Below, piece by piece: positions 1 through 11,510 of a DNA stretch of 64,000 nucleotides. Source of the stretch: Salvia splendens (lineage: Eukaryota; Streptophyta; Magnoliopsida; Lamiales; Lamiaceae); NCBI RefSeq assembly GCF_004379255.2, contig NC_056046.1, forward strand, positions 11,842,001 through 11,906,000. Reading direction: 5' to 3'. A program made the translations under genes and the position numbers. The notes under the pieces are model-generated. The model had not been told where the DNA came from. It was given only the letters and a program-made list of their open reading frames with translations, and ran no database searches. Numbering within the stretch: the stretch's first letter is position 1; each line of letters opens with the position of its first letter.

Positions 1-855
1 GGAGAAGTGAGAGGGAGAGACAATGGATAAGCAGAGCTATGCCATTGAGATGCGGGCCGTGAAAAAGAACAATCACACCAACCCAACATGAGATTAAAAA
101 AGAAGAAGGGATGCGGTCAGCTCAACCGATCAGAGCCATAATAAATTATCATTTGAACTTTTATTTTAGATTTTATAAATATAATAAATTACCAATTAAA
201 CTTTTATTTTAGATTTTATGTTCATAATAGTACAAATTGTCAACAAGTCGAAATCATGCACCTCCCTTTAATGATCGTTTTGAATAAGTATCATTATGAT
301 TAAAATTATTCGTCTTGAATGAGTATCATTAATTCATTTTAATTAAACCTAACCCGAGGATCATATCTAACCGCCATTTATGATTTATGTGATATTTAAA
401 TTTAAAACTACATTTTCGCAATTTTATAGCGGCATAAGCTACATTTCTTAATTTGTACCAAGGAATAAGTGTGTCAATACTCAAGAATACAGCAAACGAT
501 GACAGTATAATTTATAATTCTCAAAAAAAAATTGCACCATAATTTAACCCTCAAAAACCTTTGTCCCTCCCTGATGTTGCCTTTATGGATAAGAATTTAA
601 GATTATTATATTATATTAAATCAAGTATAATAAGAAACTGGTCAGTCATAATAATAATATTACTAGTAGATATTCTCATAAAATATTCCTAAGTATAAAA
701 GTGAAAATATAAGTAATAAGGAAAAAAACCAAACTTTCGTAAAAGTGAAGAACAATAAATGGGTCAATCCACACTCCACAACCACACAGTAGATTTATTT
801 AAGAGTCGGAAACAATATTTGCAAGAGTAGAATCCAACTTATGCACATCACACAA
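1..855. other. AT-rich intergenic DNA
   Basis: This stretch is rich in A and T and has stops in all frames. No coding exon, tRNA or terminal repeat could be recognised. The first ~120 bases are purine-rich and may be a UTR of something outside the window, but nothing in them can be named. Confidence 0.5.
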
Positions 856-3241
856 TCAATTCTTGGAAAGTTCTAGAAACTTTTGGCTACAATTACTTAT
901 CTCCTCCGGGCTGCTCAACATATACAACCAAACAAAGTAATCAAACACACAAAGCCTGCCACCAAAACCAAAAACAAATGTAGTCACAAAAAATTGATAA
1001 AAATAAACAAAAAAAATATATTGTATAGTTTACCTAAACACACCAGAAAGGGTAGCGTCCTGAGGAAACAACATAAGGGCATAGGTGGCTATGACAAAAT
1101 TCTTCACAAACACAAGCATTAATTGTTAGATGATGAATTAGTCTCTAGACACGGATGGAGGATGATTGTGATGCGTATTCGTACCTTGGATATGCAGGCC
1201 GCAGCATCAGCGTCTCCGGGGTGAGGGCCGGGCATGTGTAGCTTGACTCTAAGGAATCTCTCAACATCGTACAAAGCAAGCACGCATCTATTCGCATGCA
1301 CATTACACAGGCTCTGCTTTGATGTCCATGTAGGGTTAGTTGGATCATAATGTGTAGCCTGCATTTCACAATCACAAATTTTACTAGAAATGGCCAAGGA
1401 TTTATATGATCAACTTCACTAGGAACAATACTTACTACTTATTTTAAAATGTAGGGCTGCAATGTTGTATCTCTTAAAGCCCATTGCTCTGTCCCCTAGC
1501 CTGCCTATTGCAACCACACATCATTTCTTATACGCCTCTCTCTGCAAGAAAGTGACGAGAGAGAGAGAGAGAGAGAGAGATTGTAAGCACTCAAAAAGTT
1601 ACAGAATGGAACTGAATATCATGGTGTTGCTTCATTATTCAATAAATGTATCAAATGAAAAAACATTTCAGACCTCTGTTTTAGCTTTTTCAGAATGACA
1701 GTACTCCATTATGCCATTAACACTCCATTCTGGATAACTTTCTATCGGCTTACTCAGTGGAAACAAAATCTTAACAGCTTCACGATTACGCGCCAAAGCA
1801 GCCTCCTCAATGGCTGTCAAATCACCCTGAAAGTTTCCGTTACCAGAAAAGAGGAAACAACAAGATTGTTAAGAATATTAGTATTTTGTCCCACATCGGT
1901 GATGTGATATAGTCTAGCTTAGTCTCATGTATTATATATATGTGGGTTGTGTTGAGTAATAAGATACACCAAATACACTACTACTTTTTCTACTATGTCT
2001 ATTTACTTTTCCGCTTATATCTATATTTTACTGTTCTACATGGTATCAGAGCGGATTCGAATCCGTCTCTAGAAAATTAGAGTTTCCAAAAAAAAAAAAC
2101 TAAATTAGGGTTTCTGCCGATGCCCGCTCTACCGTCCCCACTCTGCTCTTCCGTCACTACTCTACTCTACTAGAAATTATGTTTTGTTCTGCTCTACTGC
2201 GCTATTATGCCCAAATTTGGGTTTCTACCACTACTATATTGCACAACTACTCTTCTCTGCCCAAACTAGGGTTTCTGACGTTGCTGCATTCTGCCTGGTA
2301 TACCACTCTTTCCGAAATTACAGTTATGCTATGCTCTACTCTCTACTCCGCTACTCTGCCCAAACTAGGGTTTGATGCTTCTTTCCAAGATGGTAGCATT
2401 TGTTTATGCTTCCATCTTAAGGGGGAGTGTTAAAATTGAAAATAAAACCTAATTAGTTAGGTTGATTAGTTGGATTTTTGTTCTTTTACTTAGCCTATAT
2501 ATAAGGCTCCTTATTGTAATTAGCTTGAATAACTCCAAAAATGTAGTCCATTAATGAAAATTCTCCCTTTTCTCTTCTTTCTCTCTTCCGGCGGTTTCTT
2601 CCATTCCATGGAAATTTCTTATTCCAGATTTCTCTATCAATTTGATTCTTCATTTTTCACAGAGACACCTATCAAAGATAAGTTCAACTACTCTAACGAA
2701 AACACCAAAAACTCCATGTGCGATGCAAAGTGATTTCTAGCAACAAGCCATAATCACATTATTTGATCACCATAGAAGAAAAACAGCACATCACTGCATT
2801 ACAAGAGTACAATATATGTATGCCACATAAACATCAGGATCCCTTAAAGAGAGTAATTTTTCCTTTGCCTCATATATTTTGCGAGTACAAATCCAACGAG
2901 CTAACAAAACATCGATTTTGTGGACCATATGGCATAAAACCCTAAACCCAAAAGGGGGAAATACACAGGACATACCTGTTGGGAAACACCAAGGCCAGTT
3001 CCTTCTTTCCATCCTTGCTTCTTTAACAACTGAAATCACCGACCAATTCATGTAAGGAAAAAACTAGAACGCATCGAAGGCATAACAAATAGAACAAATT
3101 GGACGAATTGGAAAGGGAGAAGAGGAAACAGAGGTAATTTCAAACCTGAAAACCAATATTCGACGAATCTATAGGTGTGGAAGCAGAAGTGCCTAGATGC
3201 GTCGTACCCAAACCCGCTGAAGAATCATGATCAACCGCCAT
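856..3241 (-). CDS. Candidate chimeric gene: G-patch exons joined to ankyrin/TPR-type exons
   Basis: Read on the minus strand, exons can be placed at 3146-3241, 2976-3029, 1674-1826, 1185-1358, 1034-1059 and 856-910. All have usable GT-AG borders and keep one frame, giving about 185 residues. Exons 1-2 encode a G-patch start (SSNIGFQLLKKQGWKEGTGLG), an RNA-processing module, but the rest of the domain (usual next exon) is not found. Exon 3 resembles the last ankyrin unit of plant ankyrin-TPR proteins (NREAVKILFPLSKPI, then PEWSVNGIMEY). Exon 4 resembles a diverged TPR (HYDPTNPTWTSKQSLCNVHAN). A TPR-like remnant near 1440-1490 has lost its frame. A retroelement-like insert lies in the long intron between exons 2 and 3. 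Either this is a new fused transcript or two gene relics side by side; pseudogene status is quite possible. The two last small exons are the least certain. Confidence 0.45.
1557..1580. repeat. (GA)n microsatellite
   Basis: Twelve GA units without interruption, in the intron between the ankyrin-like and TPR-like exons. Confidence 0.95.
1867..2674 (+). mobile_element. Short non-autonomous LTR retrotransposon (TRIM/SMART-like) with unlike ends
   Basis: The left LTR-like end runs from TGTTAAG (1867) to CTACA (2040). It is followed at once by TGGTATCAGAGC, the primer-binding site complementary to initiator tRNA-Met used by plant Copia elements. A polypurine tract (AAGGGGGAG, 2419-2427) precedes a second LTR-like block that starts TGTTAAAATTG at 2428 and ends ATCA at 2674. 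The 5-base word AAGAT borders both sides (1862-1866 and 2675-2679), as a target duplication would. The ~390-base interior has no gag or pol; it contains a roughly 20-base word around GCCCAAACTAGGGTTT three times. The two end blocks (about 174 and 247 bases) do not resemble each other beyond TGTTAA, which is abnormal. The element sits in an intron of the G-patch/ankyrin locus. Confidence 0.6.
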
Positions 3242-3700
3242 CACTGTTGCGTAAAAAAAATCCAATTGTTACACGAAAGTATTGACGAATAGAGAGAGAA
3301 GGAAATTCCCAATTTGTAGGAAAAGTTTGAAAATTTACACTAGTGTCCCTTTTATATATCCAATATGCGCGAAATTTTGTAAGTATTTAAAATTTTGTTT
3401 TTTTTTAAAAAATGGGAATGAGGTAAGGGTGATCCAGGTTCAAATTCGAAGTCTGGAGTTGTATTGTTTTCTTTTCTGATTCAAAACAAAAACACAATCC
3501 ATTCAGAAAAGGCTGGAATCGAACACGCATCCACGTCGACCCACGTGTTTGCGCTTCCTTCTCCACCTTTCCTTCTTCTCTCACCGCCCTTCCAAAAAAT
3601 ACAACTAACCCTCAGTTTTCTGTTTTTTTTTTCTTGGAGAAAATTTTCGCAATCCATTCCCACCCCCAATCCTAAATCTCTGATTGGCCGGCCTGCTGAT
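3242..3700. promoter_or_regulatory. Shared divergent promoter region
   Basis: The G-patch start codon on the minus strand and the TOM1-type start codon on the plus strand are 459 bases apart and point away from each other, so the interval must hold both promoters and both 5' UTRs. Pyrimidine-rich stretches at 3555-3640 are typical of a plant 5' UTR. No clear TATA box was identified. Confidence 0.45.
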
Positions 3701-6700
3701 ATGGTGGCGGGGCTGTTTGGCCTTTCCGTGGAGGAGGCCGTGGTGGCGCTCCACCTCAAGGCCGCCACGAATTGGTGGGACATAGTCAATCGCTCTGCCG
3801 CTTGGCAGGACCGTATTTTCCATGTGCTCGCTGCGCTTTATGGGATCGTCGCCGCTGTTGCCCTTGTAATTATTCATGCCATTTTAATTTGATTTTGCTT
3901 TGGATCTTTGTCCATCCAGAATGAAATAAACAGAGCTGAATGATTTTTCACACATAAATCCAATCTCATATTTATGACTTGCTATAAATTGTCGAAGATT
4001 TTGGAAGTCATATTAATTTTTTGAAATCTGAGGTACATTTTGATTATGCTATTTGATTTTGGCAATGTGGGCATACATCCCATGCAGTTGATGGCATTGT
4101 TTTTTGAATTATTTTTTAGCTTCTCGGCAGTTCTGAATCTTCAAGGTTTGCTTATGGTGAATATGTCTTATTGATAGTTAATTTAATTGAACTAATTTTT
4201 ATTATTCGCATTCACATGTACTAGGTACAACTGGTTAGGATACAATTGAGAGTACCCGAGTATGGTTGGACGACTCAGAAAGTATTCCATTTTCTAAATT
4301 TCTTAGTCAATGGAGGTATGTATCTTGTGCATTTAATAACCTTTTCTTTTGAGCTTCTTATTTCAGATGCAATTTTGCCTGATGATAAGTTTTTTTATAG
4401 TTTCTTAGTTCCACCTCATGTAAACATTTATTATGTTTTGATGTTTGTTAGTTCGTTGCCTTGTGTTTGCATTTCGTCGGGACGTTCAGAAGTTGGACCC
4501 TGAGGTATTTATTGCAATTCATTATCCTTTTCTCTTGAATGTTATAATTGTCTGATTTGATTTTTTTGGTTGGGAAGATTACGCATCATATTTTGCTTGA
4601 TTTGCCAAGTCTTGCGTTTTTCACGACGTATGCATTGCTTGTACTGTTCTGGGCAGAAATTTACTATCAGGTTCAATCTAGATCCTTTCATTAGCTTTCC
4701 TTGCTTTAGTTTCAATTATTCGATTTGGAAAAATATTTACTTTAACATATGGCAGGCTCGTGCTGTATCTACGGATGGTCTGAGGCCTACCTTTTACACA
4801 GTAAATGGTGTTGTTTATTTCATTCAGGTAAAAAATCTTACCTATTTTTATCCCTTGTGCGGCAGATGATAGGGTCGTTTGATTGCATCTTCAAGTCCAT
4901 TACATTCATTGTTCTGTACAAAGATGTTGTCATGTGTTGAGAAAAGGCTGCATTTGAAATGAACACTTTTAATCAGCTGAAGCTCATTGATTTAACTTTT
5001 ACTACAGTACTCACCACTCAAGAAATTGTTGAAGGTTCCTTTTATGTATGTATGTGTGTGTGTGTGTGTCTGTGTGTTATTGTAGAGGTGGAAACATGGG
5101 CAAAGGTGGTGTTGTATTCGGGATGTTTTTTATGTGTTCTTGTCAGGGGCTTTAACATCAAAGTATTTCAGAATCCACTTAGCTATGAAGTTATGCATTG
5201 TTGTCTAATTGCATTTTAGCAGCCATATTGCTTACTAAGGGTTCAGGTGATTCAGGAGTACAATAAACGTTCTGGTGTTTGCTAATAGAACAAAGGAGGG
5301 GGACTGTTCTGGAGTTATAATGATGTGCAGGAGTATTTGATTTCTTGTAGCTTGCTTGAAATGAGAAATGAGAAAACCTAAAATATTAATGTGTAAACAT
5401 TCTACATTTTTTATTTTTGAATTGTTGAAGTGAGTGTATTGAAGCTGCTCTTGTTTATGTTCTACCTATCTATAATCAGATTTCTTCAACGAGTTTCATA
5501 CTATTTTTCAATTGATGAAAAAATATCTGTTTGGGGACAAATTGATTTGTCTGATTTCCTATTGATATTACCATTATATGGCAAACGATTGATAAATTCC
5601 AGATTGAAAGTGGTTCTCGCTTTATCTACCTATGACAGTGTATTTTTGTTGAAAGTTAGTTCTTGTGCTTGCAACACCTACAGTATAAGCTATCTTCGTA
5701 AGTTGTAGGATGCTGGTTACTTGAAACATTTCATAAAGAATATATAGTCTCAATTTCTTGTAATTTGTTGCAGATGATTCTGTGGTTAGCTCTATGGTGG
5801 AAACATGTTCATGTGGTGGTGGTCTTAACCAAGATGTTCTTTGCAGGTTCATTGTGTTAATCTTGACTACATGCATCAGTTTGTATTTTTTTTTATTTTT
5901 TTTTGGGTTTTATTCATTTTGTTTAAGGAACCTTCATTTTGCAGTTATTTCTTTTTTTGCTGCCCTGGGGTTTCTTCTCTATGGTGGAAGGTATATAGAT
6001 TTCCTCCTTTGGGCAATTGATTTGTTCTATAGTAAGATTTGTCCCATAATTTTAACCCCTGGGCTGCTTTGAACTGTGACAACCATTTGGTTATATAATT
6101 ATATTGTGAGTTATTTTTCATTTCAATTCTTACTTTTTTTGGGGGGAGAGGGTTAACTTAGGGGACGGATGATGGGATGGTGGTCTTGGGTTACCGGGTG
6201 TACCTGTTGCTGCTGCTTGTCAACTCCCTCGCTCCTAAAGAGTCACTTGCACCAGCTAGGATTAGAAATTTAGAACCCATGTCTTTGTGGTCACATGACA
6301 ACGTGAAGAGCCTATGAAACCATTTTTCTTTGACATGTTCAGACTTCGGATTATTTGACTGCCTGGTTCTTCGTCCAAGATTTTTGCATTGCTTAGGACT
6401 GTAAAGCAGTAAAGTATAGATACTTATAGGAGAAAAGAATAAATGGTACTATTATTCACAGGAATCACACCAAGAGAGTCTCTCGTATATAGGGAGTACA
6501 ATGCTAGGGCTAATCTATTCCTAAAATAATACGTAACAGCTAAATAAGGAAAACCTAAATTGGAGTACAACATGGAGAGACCAATCAACCTATAAATATC
6601 ATGTTTTCTCTAATAAATATCATGTTTTCTCTAATATGAAGGTTATTTAGAAATTAAAGTTCTTCTTGAGGCAAACATAATTTGTGGGAGTGATTCATAG

Positions 6701-8533
6701 TGTGTACATTACAAGACTATCATTGCAGTGAAGTGTTGGTTTATCACATCCTCAAATGTTGCCTGTACCTTTGTCCTGGAACGCAGTTTACAAATAAATT
6801 TTTGCCCCTTTCTACTGTATTCATCCCTGGATGGTTTTGGTTTATGAAAATCTTTCATAAAATTTCTTCTACCTGTAGCAAAATTTTATGGATTCATGTT
6901 GATCCTGAACCTAATGTCTTCTTTGTGAAGGTTATTCTTAATGCTACAGAGATTCCCTGTGGAGTCGAAAGGACGTCGCAAAAAACTACAGGAGGTATAG
7001 TTGGAGTCTGGGCTTGTGGTGTTTGATTTCTTTTAGGAGATTTTTCTTTTTCTTTTTCCTTTTCCTTGTGGGGGTTTTTCTTTCTTTGGTTGTCCATGTT
7101 CTAATTCTCCCTTACTCTCTCTTGCTCACTCAGGTTGGCTATGTAACCACGATTTGCTTTATATGTTTTCTGGTTAGATGCATTATGGTAAGTCCTATTC
7201 TTATGATTCAGATTGCTTGTTATCTGTTCAGTTAAACTTGTGAAATCATCATTTGGCTTGTGTTGTACCCATCTTTGATTTTTAGGGTCCTTGTTAGTTC
7301 TATTGGTAAATTGGCATTACTTTTGACTTGATTGGTCATGAAGATAACCCTTGTCTAGATTTCTGTAATGGATAATAACGGAGTTCCAAAGAAATTTGAT
7401 TTGGTAATATCAATATTTCAATTACAATGCAATGTATTTGGAAATAGCTAAATGTCTTTCCCCACATTAATATTTTCCCTAATTGAGACATTCTAACTAT
7501 GTGTTCTTGTCTTAAAATGGGGAGTTGATGTCTCTGGACGAGAGGGTTGCAGTATTCTTGTGTGCTCGGATGCTTAGTAGAAAACTCTTGATTGTTCCCT
7601 ATATCTGCTCTGTACACACATTGTTATAGCAGTGTACTTTTTTGGGTGAGTTCATCGCATGTAAAATGTATTATTATATGTAGCATTTGATGCGTGTTAT
7701 ATCTACACCATTTTTGTACCCTATGATTTGACTTAAATCTTCCAGTTTTTGCCTCCTGACCTTGTTCCTCCATTGTGACACATCCTACAGATGTGCTTTG
7801 ATGCATTTGACCCAGCTGCTGATCTAGATCTTCTGGATCATCCGATCTTGAATTTTATCTACTATCTGGTAGGATTCCGGTTGCTCTTTATTTTGAGAAT
7901 TTACGACTGATTTGATATTGATCCTAGGACTGACTGAAACCAAATAAGTGAAATTTTCATGATTAATTTTTTGCATAGCAGTTCTTTGTTTGTGTTTTTT
8001 TTAAATCCAGGGTGTTTTGTAGTGTGAATAGTTGGTGTTGAGAATCTTTTTGTCTGCTAGCCGATGAAGGGTTATTTGGATATATCTTTCCGCACACTAC
8101 CTTAAAGTAACAATACCCTTGTATTTTGGTAGACGAAAGACTATAAGTAGAATGAAACGTTAATATTCCTTGAAGTAGGGAAGCTTGTCGTACTAAGCAA
8201 TACTCTATATAAATCCAGTGTTCCGGAAATGTAACGTTTATGTTTAGTTTCTGGTTTGGAAAGTCTTAGATTCTTGAAGATAGAATCTTAGTGTGTGGAT
8301 GTGCTCTCTTGTTAATTAGCTCATATGCTACTTTGTTCTGCGATGATTACTTGAAAGAGACGAGAATGATAGATGGCATTTTATCTTGGCTTGCAATTTT
8401 GTTGTAGAAGGTGTGACACGGTTAAGAAATGGTTTTGCAGCTGGTGGAGATATTGCCATCAGCACTCGTGCTCTTCATATTGAGAAAACTGCCTCCAAAA
8501 CGAGGGATCACACAGTATCATCCTATCAGGTGA
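3701..8533 (+). CDS. TOM1: Tobamovirus multiplication protein 1-like seven-helix membrane protein (TOM1/TOM3/THH1 family)
   Basis: Eleven exons: 3701-3865, 4225-4315, 4452-4504, 4578-4670, 4756-4827, 5774-5846, 5945-5990, 6931-6994, 7134-7187, 7791-7868 and 8441-8533. All have GT-AG borders and join in frame to 293 residues, close to the ~291 of Arabidopsis TOM1. Family landmarks are NWWDIVN near residue 40, [60 protein letters not shown] and the C-terminal [21 protein letters not shown]. About seven hydrophobic helices are visible. Proteins of this family lie in the tonoplast and are the host factors on which tobamovirus RNA replication complexes assemble; they also interact with ARL8. Their normal cellular role is less clear. 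The long intron 7 (5991-6930) carries repeat-derived DNA. Assignment to the family is firm; the choice between TOM1, TOM3 and THH1 is not. Confidence 0.93.
6120..6330 (-). mobile_element. Possible degenerate tRNA-derived SINE inside intron 7
   Basis: On the minus strand there is a box-A-like TAGGCTCTTCACG and, about 36 bases on, a box-B-like GGGTTCTAAATT. The sequence then runs to a short A tract (T-rich on the plus strand, about 6130-6140). That order and spacing fit a tRNA-headed SINE, but the boxes are imperfect and no target duplication was found. Confidence 0.25.
6593..6634. repeat. Two tandem 21-base copies
   Basis: The unit TAAATATCATGTTTTCTCTAA occurs twice without a gap (6593-6613 and 6614-6634) inside intron 7 of the TOM1-type gene, a recent tandem duplication. 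Confidence 0.9.
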
Positions 8534-11510
8534 TGAAACCAACTGCTGAATGGAGGGGTTGGGATACCATTGAATTTGGAGCTGAAATGTGATGATCAAT
8601 CTTTTCAACTTATGTCCATCTCCAACCCTCTTCGTCTCTCTCACACGCAGTTGACAATTTTCACTCTTTGGCTTCGAATCATTAAAGAGGAAATGTAGTT
8701 TTGAAATTAGAAGTGTGTGTGTGTGTGTAAAGTGGGTGTGGTGGTGACAGTATAAAATTATACAACAAGTGCCACCGTGGTTCGGGTTGAATACATACCA
8801 TTTAGTCAAGCTTGGTTCGTTTATTATCGAGGTGAGCATCGAGCTTTTTTTTTACCTGAATACAACTATTATTAACTAGTGTATATAATACTACTTACTA
8901 GTTGAAGCAGCATATTCTCTTAGGGGTCAATTTTATTCATATTTTTTTGTAAGGCAGATATGTTGTGATGATATGTTTCAAAAAACGTTTGGAGTTGATT
9001 AAAGGTTTTTTTGAAATTTGCATCTGTTTTATTAGATACATAGTCGATTTGTGTAGTTTGTAAAATATACACACACATTAGAATCTTGATGGCTGTTTTG
9101 TATTGAGGTAATTTCCTAGCACAGCGATAATATCAAGTGAATTATTGAATCAGATTTGAAAGAAGAAGACTCCACTCACCTATATCAAATTCATTGTTAA
9201 ACTATCCGAATACAAGTATTTGAATTATGTGAATTCTTCTATAAATTGTTATGTTTGTTTTCATTTGAAAGCATTTGTTAATCACGGTATTTATGAAGCT
9301 GCTCTGGCACGAAGTTATTGTACGAGATGATGATTACATTTCGACTTCAAAGATGAAAGTAAATAGTACAACTTTCACAAAAATAAAAATAAAAATGGCA
9401 ACATTATTTGGGTGTGATGTGTACAACTGAAATTTATGTCGTTCAACCGCTGACAAAATTGAACTAGGGTGTTTCTAAAAGTTGAAATGATGGCATATTA
9501 ACTTAAACAATTTGATACGTGTGTTGTGATTATAAGTAAGAATAATGATTGATTTTCGTGGCAATTAGCTTTAGAAAATGGTTGTGTTATCATTTTCATT
9601 TATAATCAATTGTTAAACTCATCAAAAAGCCCTCACTTATAAGAAAAGAATAGCAATTAACTTAGGTATATATATTTATGAAATGATTGAGGACTTCTCA
9701 GTGAGAGAACATATTTTCTTCAGCCCAATGCAATCACTATTTCAAAAAAAATATCAATAATTAATTAATTAACTATGGTACAAACTAGTACTACCTGATT
9801 TTTCAAGTTATCCCGCAACAAATATTGTAATACAACAAACATCTACAGTGCCATTTTAGAGTGAAAAAAATACAATAATTACTCGATTAATTATTGGATG
9901 CAGAAATGGTAGGATGTGTTTTATGTAAATTGATCTTAATTGTAGCTTTATTATAGCATCATTCCAATTCCAATTCCAAGGGTAAAATCATCCAAAAATT
10001 ATAATCAGTCCATGTTTAATACGATTGTTGCAGGAAACATGAGGCATTCAATATTTTAGGCAAAATATAATTATATACTCTAATTGTGTGAAATAAATTT
10101 AATTAACAATTGCAAAATTAGGCAGAACTACAAGAATTTGAAATTGTATATAGATATAACATAGATATTTCTACTCAGGGTTTTAGTTTATACATTTCAA
10201 AAGGTGTATGAAATTATGAAATTTGTTATGTTCTACCCCAAACCTAAAATCCCTTCTCTTATCTGTCACATTCAATCATTTCTAAATTTACACTCAATCA
10301 AAGAACAATATAACACACCCGCATTAATTAAAGAACAAATTAAGAAAGAATAAAGAAGAAAAGAATCATGCTAAACCTCAACATAATTGAGAAATTAAGA
10401 CAAGTAGAGAGACAAAGAGACATAATCAGTGTGGTTTAGCTTTCATCAATTTGCACGTACAAAACAAAAGCACTATTTTATGAGCTTTTGCCGATAGCCA
10501 CAAAATTCTTGTAACAATGCCACCTGAATCCGTGTTTCCCCACCTAAGCTCATTTATTGCCTCCTCTGTTTCTGCTGTCTGCTTTCAATTCCTCCACCAT
10601 TTTCCCATTTATGGTCAGTAGAAAGATTACTTGCCTCTCTCTCTCATCAACTGTTTCTACTTGGGCTTCAATTCTGCTGCGTTCTTGAATGCTCACATCT
10701 TTCGAGAGCACTACAGCATGAAATTAAGTTGATTGGCGGGTTGGTAGCAATTATGCCAATCGGTTTTCAATGTTGAAGGAACTCATATGAGGAAAAGATT
10801 CGTCTGCATTTCGGGGATGTGGGCATGCATGTTCTTTCACTAGAATCAAGATTCAATTTTTATAGTTTTTTCTTTTGTGGGAGTGGGATTCTTTGCTGAT
10901 TAACTGAGCTTCAGCCATGTGTAAGAATGCCTAATTGCTCACTTCTTCTTCTTCTTCTTCTAAGTTCAGTGAGAGAGAGAAGGTGTGCAGTATAGTTGAG
11001 TTTGTAAAGGGAAACCATTAGTGAAAAGCTCAGTGGGTAGATGGGGTTTCATTTCATTAATTGATATCCATTTTCTTGGGTTTTTGTCAGTTTGCTTTTT
11101 TCCCCTTTACCTTGATGAAGCCGTCTCAGTAAAGCAAATGTGAGAGAGCGTCAGTCAACCCTAAGGGGTTGATAGTGACAATAACTGGCGCCTTATTTTG
11201 CACTTCATTTTGGCCCCAGTAATTTCACAAACTAATCTTTTGTCACACCCTTCCCCCCCTTTTCATGATTGTGCTAGATCTGTAATTTCGGCTCTGTTGA
11301 AGCCAAAGGTGTAGCCATTGTTAACTTGTACACTCCAAGATTTTACAGGTGCTTAGTGCTAATCAAGTGGGTTTAGTTAACTTAGGGTGAACTACATGTG
11401 TTTTTTACTGATGGGTACGAATTCAAGAATTCATTTTTAGCTGTACTCTCATTTATTAGTTTCCCAGCTGGGTGGTTGTTGTGGTCTTGAAAGTCTGTTG
11501 AGTTTTATCT
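8534..11510. other. 3' UTR of TOM1-type gene, intergenic DNA and 5' flank of the LRR pseudokinase
   Basis: The first few hundred bases are likely 3' UTR and contain a short (GT)n run near 8714-8728. The middle is AT-rich with no recognisable gene. From about 10450 the base composition rises and there is a TTC run near 10945-10962, with pyrimidine-rich DNA up to the start codon at 11511. This probably holds the promoter and 5' UTR of the LRR pseudokinase. No TIR or LTR was recognised. Confidence 0.5.

Noticed and set aside
2179..2433. Open frames in the interior of the small retroelement
   Set aside because: They come from a repeated CTCTAC/GCCCAAACTAGGG sequence and have no gag or pol motif.
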